A stretch of 64,000 nt of DNA, taken from JAKVBH01 sp049800955. GTDB lineage: Bacteria > Pseudomonadota > Alphaproteobacteria > Rhodobacterales > Rhodobacteraceae. The stretch covers positions 868,001 through 932,000 of the forward strand of contig NZ_JBNAGA010000002.1 of assembly GCF_049800955.1 (NCBI RefSeq), written 5' to 3'. How positions within the stretch are numbered: position 1 is the first letter of the stretch; each line of letters opens with the position of its first letter. The position numbers were made by a program, and so were the translations under genes. The notes beneath the pieces were generated by a model. The model saw only the letters and a list, made by a program, of their open reading frames with translations, was not told the DNA's origin and ran no database searches. This document shows positions 59,682 through 64,000 of this stretch, piece after piece.

Positions 59682-60452
59682 TCAATCCCTCTGGAATTCG
59701 ATGATCTGGAAGTAGCTGTAGCGGCGCATGAAATAGATGCTGCCAATGGCCTTGTCCAAGCCGCGCATGAGCGATGTCAGCAGTTTGGAGCGGCGGCGGA
59801 AGACGTAGAAATCGAGCAGACGGAAGAGGACAAGCGCGGGGAAATGCACGTTGACCTGCCCTGGAAATTCCTGGCGCAGGAGCTCAATCTCATCATCGCG
59901 CAAGGGATGCTCTTCTTCATCATCGCCATATTTCGGGACGCCAAACCGCCCCACGAGCCGCGAACGCGCGAGCATCAGAAAAGGATTGCGGTTGGAGTTT
60001 TCGATGAAAATGCCCTTGCCGCCGGGTTTCAGGACGCGGCCCAACTGGCGCGCAGCCTCGTCGATATCCACGTGATGGATCACGCAAGAGCCAAACGCCA
60101 GATCGAAGCTGTGATCGGGGTAGTTGATCTCTTCGAAGCGTTGGTTCGAATAGTCGACCTCGACACCGTTTGCCTCGGCAATCCGGCGTGCCTTGTCCAA
60201 CTCGCCATCATCAACGTCAAAGCCTTTTGCCGTAGCCCCCCGGCGCGTGAACATCACGCAGGTATGACCTGGGCCGCAGCCGCAATCGAGGATGTGTTTG
60301 CCGGACATGTCGCCCATCCTGCTCAGGGCAAAGTCATAAAAATCGAACAGGCCGCAGGTTTCGAGCCAGTAGATATACGGTTGATACCGACCGTCCTCCG
60401 TGACCAATAGCGAGGGATCGACCTCGGAAATGGGTTTTGCAGCTGTGGTCAT
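59682..60452 (-). CDS. Class I SAM-dependent methyltransferase
   Basis: 256-residue methyltransferase. SAM motif I is ILDCGCGPGHTCVMF (about residues 49-63), motif II GFDVDDGELDKARRIA and motif IV region SFDLAFGSCVIHHVDID. A basic/hydrophobic C-terminus (RLLDFYVFRRRSKLLTSL) could contact the membrane. It sits just upstream of rfbG, so it may methylate the CDP-keto-deoxyhexose or a later sugar; both C- and O-methylation are possible. The ATG is at 60452. Confidence 0.8.
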   Translation of the reverse strand: MTTAAKPISEVDPSLLVTEDGRYQPYIYWLETCGLFDFYDFALSRMGDMSGKHILDCGCGPGHTCVMFTRRGATAKGFDVDDGELDKARRIAEANGVEVDYSNQRFEEINYPDHSFDLAFGSCVIHHVDIDEAARQLGRVLKPGGKGIFIENSNRNPFLMLARSRLVGRFGVPKYGDDEEEHPLRDDEIELLRQEFPGQVNVHFPALVLFRLLDFYVFRRRSKLLTSLMRGLDKAIGSIYFMRRYSYFQIIEFQRD

Positions 60453-60494
60453 GAAAGAGTCCCGGTAAATAATTTTTGTTGTTTAATCTTTTGA

Positions 60495-62687
60495 TTACGT
60501 CACATGTTCCGCCATGACGTCATGCGCGCGATCGGCCGAGCGCAGGCGCATCATGGCCATCCAGCAGAAGGCCCAGGATGATCGGCTGTGCCTCAGTTTC
60601 GTGACGATGACGCCGGGCACAGAAGCCCCCACTTCACGAAACTCGTCAATAACCTCTGAAATGCCGCGCACCCGTGTCCGCCCGGCTTCCACCACCGGCA
60701 GAACATCGTCGACCATGCTGGCGATGAAGAGGGCTTCGGGAAAGCTGTGTAGCTCAGGGGGGTCGATCAAGATGACATCATAAAAGCTGCCGCGTTCGCG
60801 CAGCAAATCCGCCAGGGCCGCTTGCATGCGACTTTCGACGCCCTTCAGAACGGCGGTATCGTTGCGCGCCCCGCGCGCATCGGTCACTGGCGTGCCATCA
60901 TTGTTGGTCACGTCGACCTGCACGCCGTCTGACGTTTTGGCATTGAGCTCAATCCGCACTTTCAAGACGCGCGCGTCTTGCTGGTGCATGACTTCCGCAA
61001 TCGCGCCCACCACGGAGGTTTGACCGGTCGCGCGATCATCGCTGATGCACATCAGAACATGGCGCCCACCGGGCTGAACGCGGTGCAGCAGTCTGGACAC
61101 GAACGTTCGGATCTCTGTTCTGTTTGCGCGTTTGCGGCGTCGAATGAAGCCTGAGTATTGCTGCGTGGCCAAGACGGGCAGGCCAAGCGCAATTTCCACC
61201 TCCCGGCGCGTCAGCATCTGACGGCGCGAAAACTCCAGCAAGTAAGCCAGACCAATGCCCGCAAAAGTGCCAGCGATCAGCCCCAATGCAAGCAGTCGAA
61301 ACCGGCGCGGCGCGGCGGGGCGGGATGGTTCGTAAGCGGGTTCCACCTGAACCACCTGAGCCAGATACCGGCCATCGGCAAGCTGATCGGCAATGGCGGT
61401 CTCTTCGCGTTTTTGCAGCGCGTAGCGGAAGGCTTCTTCCTTGGCGGCCACCATCCGGGCAAGCTCGGTGTGGCGCAGTTCAAGCTGGTCAAGGCGGCGC
61501 AATTCCGCGTCCACGTTCTTCAGCTGTGTTTCCAGAAAATCGACCCGGACATCTTTGGCCACACGGTCCGCCTGCTGCTGACTGAGCGAGCCAAGCAGGT
61601 TCTGATACAATGAGGAAGCGCCCACCGTTTCCGAGCCGCGGACATCGGTGGCCGCAGAGGCCAGTTGCGCTTCAACGCCCTCAATCTCAATGCGCAATTT
61701 GTTGGCGGAGGGGCTGCCCGGTACGAATTGGCGCAGCTCCGTCTGCAATTGAGCGAGCCGTTCGCTGAGCCGGTCGAGCAACGGGTTGGCAACGGTTGTG
61801 ACAGAGACGGCCTCTTCCGCAGGCAATTCGCTGATGCGGTTCTGGATCACGGCAATGCGCTCGATCGCCTCCAGCCGCTCGCGCTGCGCATTGGCCAGCT
61901 CGTCTTGAAGCCGCGAGAGACGGTCCAGAAGCAGCTCCTTTTGGCGTTCCAGCGACACGATCTCGTTTTCGACTGAATAGGTCCGCAGCTGATCTTCGAC
62001 ATCGCGCAGCTCCTGCTCGAGCCGCGATGCCTCCAGCTGAGCGATTTGCGCCGTACTGGCTGGGCGACCCAGAGCAATCACATGTTCGGTGTAGAGTTCG
62101 ATCAACGCGTTCATGACCTCGGCCGAAAATTTCGGATCCGGCGAGGCGAAGGCCGCGCCGAACATGTCGGTCTTCAGGATTGCATCGGCATGAAGATTGC
62201 GAATGATCTTGCCGGCGGCGGCACCAACGGACGGAGGCGAGGGCTCGCGGCTTGGTTTCTTGATGCCGCTGCCCGCAATGAAGTCAGCGGTCACGTCCCA
62301 CTCGTAAAGCGCGATGACGGCCTCGTTCTTCCACTTGTTGGGCAAGGCCCGAAGCCAATCCCAGCGCCAAGTCATTTCGTCCAGAACACGCTCTGGCCCC
62401 AGCTCTTCGGCCAATTGCAGAGCAAGCACAGGGCTTTTCAGGATTTCGACTTGCGTCAGAACCTGCTCCTGCGGCGATGCATTTTGCGCCTCATCGGTAA
62501 AATTGGTTGAGCTGGCGCGCGCTGCAGGGCTGCGCGACAAGATGAGAACGCGCGTCTCCGCGACATAGACTTTGGACGACAGAAAAGCGACCGCGCCAGC
62601 AACGGTCACGGCAGAAGAAATCACCAGGAGTATTTTCACCCAGTGACGGAAAATCGTTGTGATGTGTTCACTCAGTCCAAGGTTCAC
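60495..62687 (-). CDS. Wzc/GumC-like polysaccharide co-polymerase with degenerate kinase domain
   Basis: 730-residue inner-membrane protein that controls chain length and links to export. TM1 is near residues 16-38, followed by a Wzz domain and long coiled coils in the periplasm. TM2 is at about 468-490 (LLALGLIAGTFAGIGLAYLL). The cytoplasmic ATPase-like domain begins near 535. The P-loop position (residues 549-558) reads SDDRATGQTS, with Gln in place of the invariant Lys. Walker B-like VILIDPPE remains (638-645). No Tyr-rich tail is present. The start is GTG at 62687. It lies upstream of the methyltransferase and rfbG. Confidence 0.88.
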   Translation of the reverse strand: MNLGLSEHITTIFRHWVKILLVISSAVTVAGAVAFLSSKVYVAETRVLILSRSPAARASSTNFTDEAQNASPQEQVLTQVEILKSPVLALQLAEELGPERVLDEMTWRWDWLRALPNKWKNEAVIALYEWDVTADFIAGSGIKKPSREPSPPSVGAAAGKIIRNLHADAILKTDMFGAAFASPDPKFSAEVMNALIELYTEHVIALGRPASTAQIAQLEASRLEQELRDVEDQLRTYSVENEIVSLERQKELLLDRLSRLQDELANAQRERLEAIERIAVIQNRISELPAEEAVSVTTVANPLLDRLSERLAQLQTELRQFVPGSPSANKLRIEIEGVEAQLASAATDVRGSETVGASSLYQNLLGSLSQQQADRVAKDVRVDFLETQLKNVDAELRRLDQLELRHTELARMVAAKEEAFRYALQKREETAIADQLADGRYLAQVVQVEPAYEPSRPAAPRRFRLLALGLIAGTFAGIGLAYLLEFSRRQMLTRREVEIALGLPVLATQQYSGFIRRRKRANRTEIRTFVSRLLHRVQPGGRHVLMCISDDRATGQTSVVGAIAEVMHQQDARVLKVRIELNAKTSDGVQVDVTNNDGTPVTDARGARNDTAVLKGVESRMQAALADLLRERGSFYDVILIDPPELHSFPEALFIASMVDDVLPVVEAGRTRVRGISEVIDEFREVGASVPGVIVTKLRHSRSSWAFCWMAMMRLRSADRAHDVMAEHVT

Positions 62688-63036
62688 GCAATGTCACCGG
62701 CTACGATGTGCAAATGTCAGAATAGTCACACGAAAATTTACTCAGGCAAACAAAACACGCCGCCTTCCCGCGTGGTTAGCAGAAAGCAAAATGCACCACC
62801 AGCAGATTTGATCTGCGATGGCATACCCTGCTGGAAACCAAGTGTTTCCTTGCCGATTTTTACAGCATCTTCGGCTGCGTTTCGCTGGGTGTGCGCGCGC
62901 TAGCACCGCCCAGTGTTTGCATCGAGCAGGACGACGCGCAGCGGGCTCTGCGTTATTTCAAGTTGACTTGGCGTAAGCCTGCGACATGCTCACATGTGCA
63001 AGTAAGGCGTTGAGAGCGACGCCATTGGGAGGAACT
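62688..63036. promoter_or_regulatory. 349-base divergent intergenic region between the Wzc-like gene and tctC
   Basis: I see no credible gene here. Short frames lack initiation signals and codon character. The region should hold both divergent promoters; one possible -35 (TTGACT, 62963-62968) precedes tctC, but I see no good -10. A small ACATG/CATGT inverted repeat (62984-62997) is present. The tctC ribosome site GGGAGGA lies just before 63037. Confidence 0.4.
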
Positions 63037-64000
63037 ATGATCAAACAGATGAAATGGGCCATTGCCGCCCTTGCTTTGTCGACGGCACCGGCGCTGGCCG
63101 AATACCCCGAACGTGAAGTTCTGGGCGTTGTCATGTGGGGTGCCGGTGGGGCAACAGATACGGTCGCTCGCGCCGTTAACCCTGCAGCGGAAGAGGCCCT
63201 TGGCAAGCCGATTGTTGTTTTGAACAAGTCCGGAGGTGCTGGCGCAATTTCGACGGCTTTCGTGAATGCGGCCCCTGCGGATGGATACACCTTCCTATAT
63301 GGCGCGGAAAACCCGCAACTTCATGGCGTCATGGGCGTGTCCGACATTGATTATGGCGACATGTATCCGATCAATATCCTCGGGCGTGGTGTGGCCGTCA
63401 TTGCTGTGCCGGCTGAGTCCAAATACCAAACGCTCACGGATCTTCTTGACGATATCAAAGCCAATCCCGGCGCTGTTAAGATGGGGTCAACCGGCCCGGG
63501 CGGTTTACCCTCCACCATCGGTGCTTTGGTTGCGAACGCAACAGATTTCGATGTCACGGCCATTCCGTTTGATGGGGAAGGGCCCGGGCTGACAGCGATG
63601 CTGGGCGGCGAGGTCGACTTTATGCCGACAGGTATTTCAGCCGCGGCAGAACAGGTGAAAGCGGGCAAGATGCGCGCGCTTGCCGTCGTTAACCCCGAGC
63701 CCGTGGCCACATTGCCGGACGTTCCCGCGATTACGGATACGCTGCCTGACATGGCCCGCTTCCTGCCTTGGGGGCCGTTTTACGGCGTCTTCGTGCGGTC
63801 GGATGTTCCGGATGATGTGAAAGCGAAGCTGACAGAGGTGTTTTCAACCGCTGCAACCGATGCGGGCTTTCTCGAACTCATGGCGAACCGCGGAAACGTG
63901 GTCATGAACACGAGCGGTCAGGAGGCCGTCGATTTCCTCGCGAAATGGCAGCAAGTCACAACATGGGCGCTTCAGGATACGGGCGCTACGAAAGTCAGCC
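63037..64000 (+). CDS. TctC-type tripartite tricarboxylate transporter solute-binding protein, 3' end cut
   Basis: At least 321 residues of a periplasmic binding protein of the TTT/TctC (BUG) family. Residues 1-21 (MIKQMKWAIAALALSTAPALA) are a signal peptide. The mature part has VMWGAGGATDTVARAVNP, the LGKPIVVLNKSGGAG region, AAPADGYTFLYG and GSTGPGGLPSTIGALV as family marks. ATG 63037 follows GGGAGGA. The TctAB membrane genes would be expected downstream, beyond the window. Ligand (a carboxylate in most relatives) cannot be told. The gene points away from the EPS locus and is probably unrelated to it. Confidence 0.92.
   Translation, partial: MIKQMKWAIAALALSTAPALAEYPEREVLGVVMWGAGGATDTVARAVNPAAEEALGKPIVVLNKSGGAGAISTAFVNAAPADGYTFLYGAENPQLHGVMGVSDIDYGDMYPINILGRGVAVIAVPAESKYQTLTDLLDDIKANPGAVKMGSTGPGGLPSTIGALVANATDFDVTAIPFDGEGPGLTAMLGGEVDFMPTGISAAAEQVKAGKMRALAVVNPEPVATLPDVPAITDTLPDMARFLPWGPFYGVFVRSDVPDDVKAKLTEVFSTAATDAGFLELMANRGNVVMNTSGQEAVDFLAKWQQVTTWALQDTGATKVS

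Noticed and set aside
62643..62903. 86-codon plus frame overlapping the Wzc-like gene 5' end
   Set aside because: No ribosome site and no similarity. Its start lies inside the confidently assigned antisense gene.

Overview
The window reads as chromosomal DNA of an alphaproteobacterium of the Rhodobacteraceae, probably the marine Roseobacter group. The basis is gene content: a CcrM-type GANTC methylase, a compact ffs/SRP RNA, a petABC bc1 operon, a 4TM/12TM fused TRAP permease, a methanethiol-oxidase-type SBP56 protein, RTX proteins with acidic-hydrophobic tails, and Rhodobacteraceae-style housekeeping proteins (HIG1 twin-TM protein, DUF898/YjgN). The species assignment is inference. I saw no tRNA, rRNA, CRISPR array, transposase or phage gene.

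Bases 1-31,240 are mostly housekeeping. In order: a truncated TRAP permease; a zinc metallopeptidase; a methanethiol oxidase with a coupled membrane protein; SRP RNA with its terminator; NudC; small secreted and SRPBCC proteins; a GlcD-like FAD dehydrogenase; a PduO-type cobalamin adenosyltransferase; parC; yjgN; an M48 protease; a GST; petABC; the thiBPQ thiamine importer behind a TPP riboswitch; aroC; a thioredoxin/CcdA pair; a DMT exporter; ccrM and rnhB.

Bases 31,358-62,687 form one large exopolysaccharide (EPS) locus made of alternating short operons. Precursor genes are uxs (UDP-xylose), gmd and fcl (GDP-fucose), rfbF and rfbG (CDP-4-keto-6-deoxyglucose) and two further epimerases/reductases. 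Assembly genes are a WbaP-like initiating transferase, five further glycosyltransferases, three methyltransferases, a Wzx flippase and a Wzy polymerase. Export genes are a short OPX lipoprotein, an adjacent outer-membrane beta-barrel and a Wzc/GumC-like co-polymerase whose kinase P-loop is degenerate. An aldo/keto reductase and a GMC oxidoreductase are translationally coupled to one glycosyltransferase. Two RTX proteins, a GH26-like glycosidase and a class-3 lipase, are embedded in the locus and look like type I secretion cargo; no exporter is in the window. A membrane protein with a cytoplasmic OmpR-like winged helix (30,534-31,238) lies just outside the left edge.

The inferred product is a repeat-unit heteropolysaccharide containing fucose and/or another 6-deoxyhexose and xylose, methylated and possibly oxidised. 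It would be built on undecaprenyl phosphate, flipped by Wzx, polymerised by Wzy and exported through a two-part OPX/beta-barrel portal. GDP-mannose and UDP-glucuronate must come from genes elsewhere. The window ends in the 5' part of a TctC-type solute-binding protein gene.
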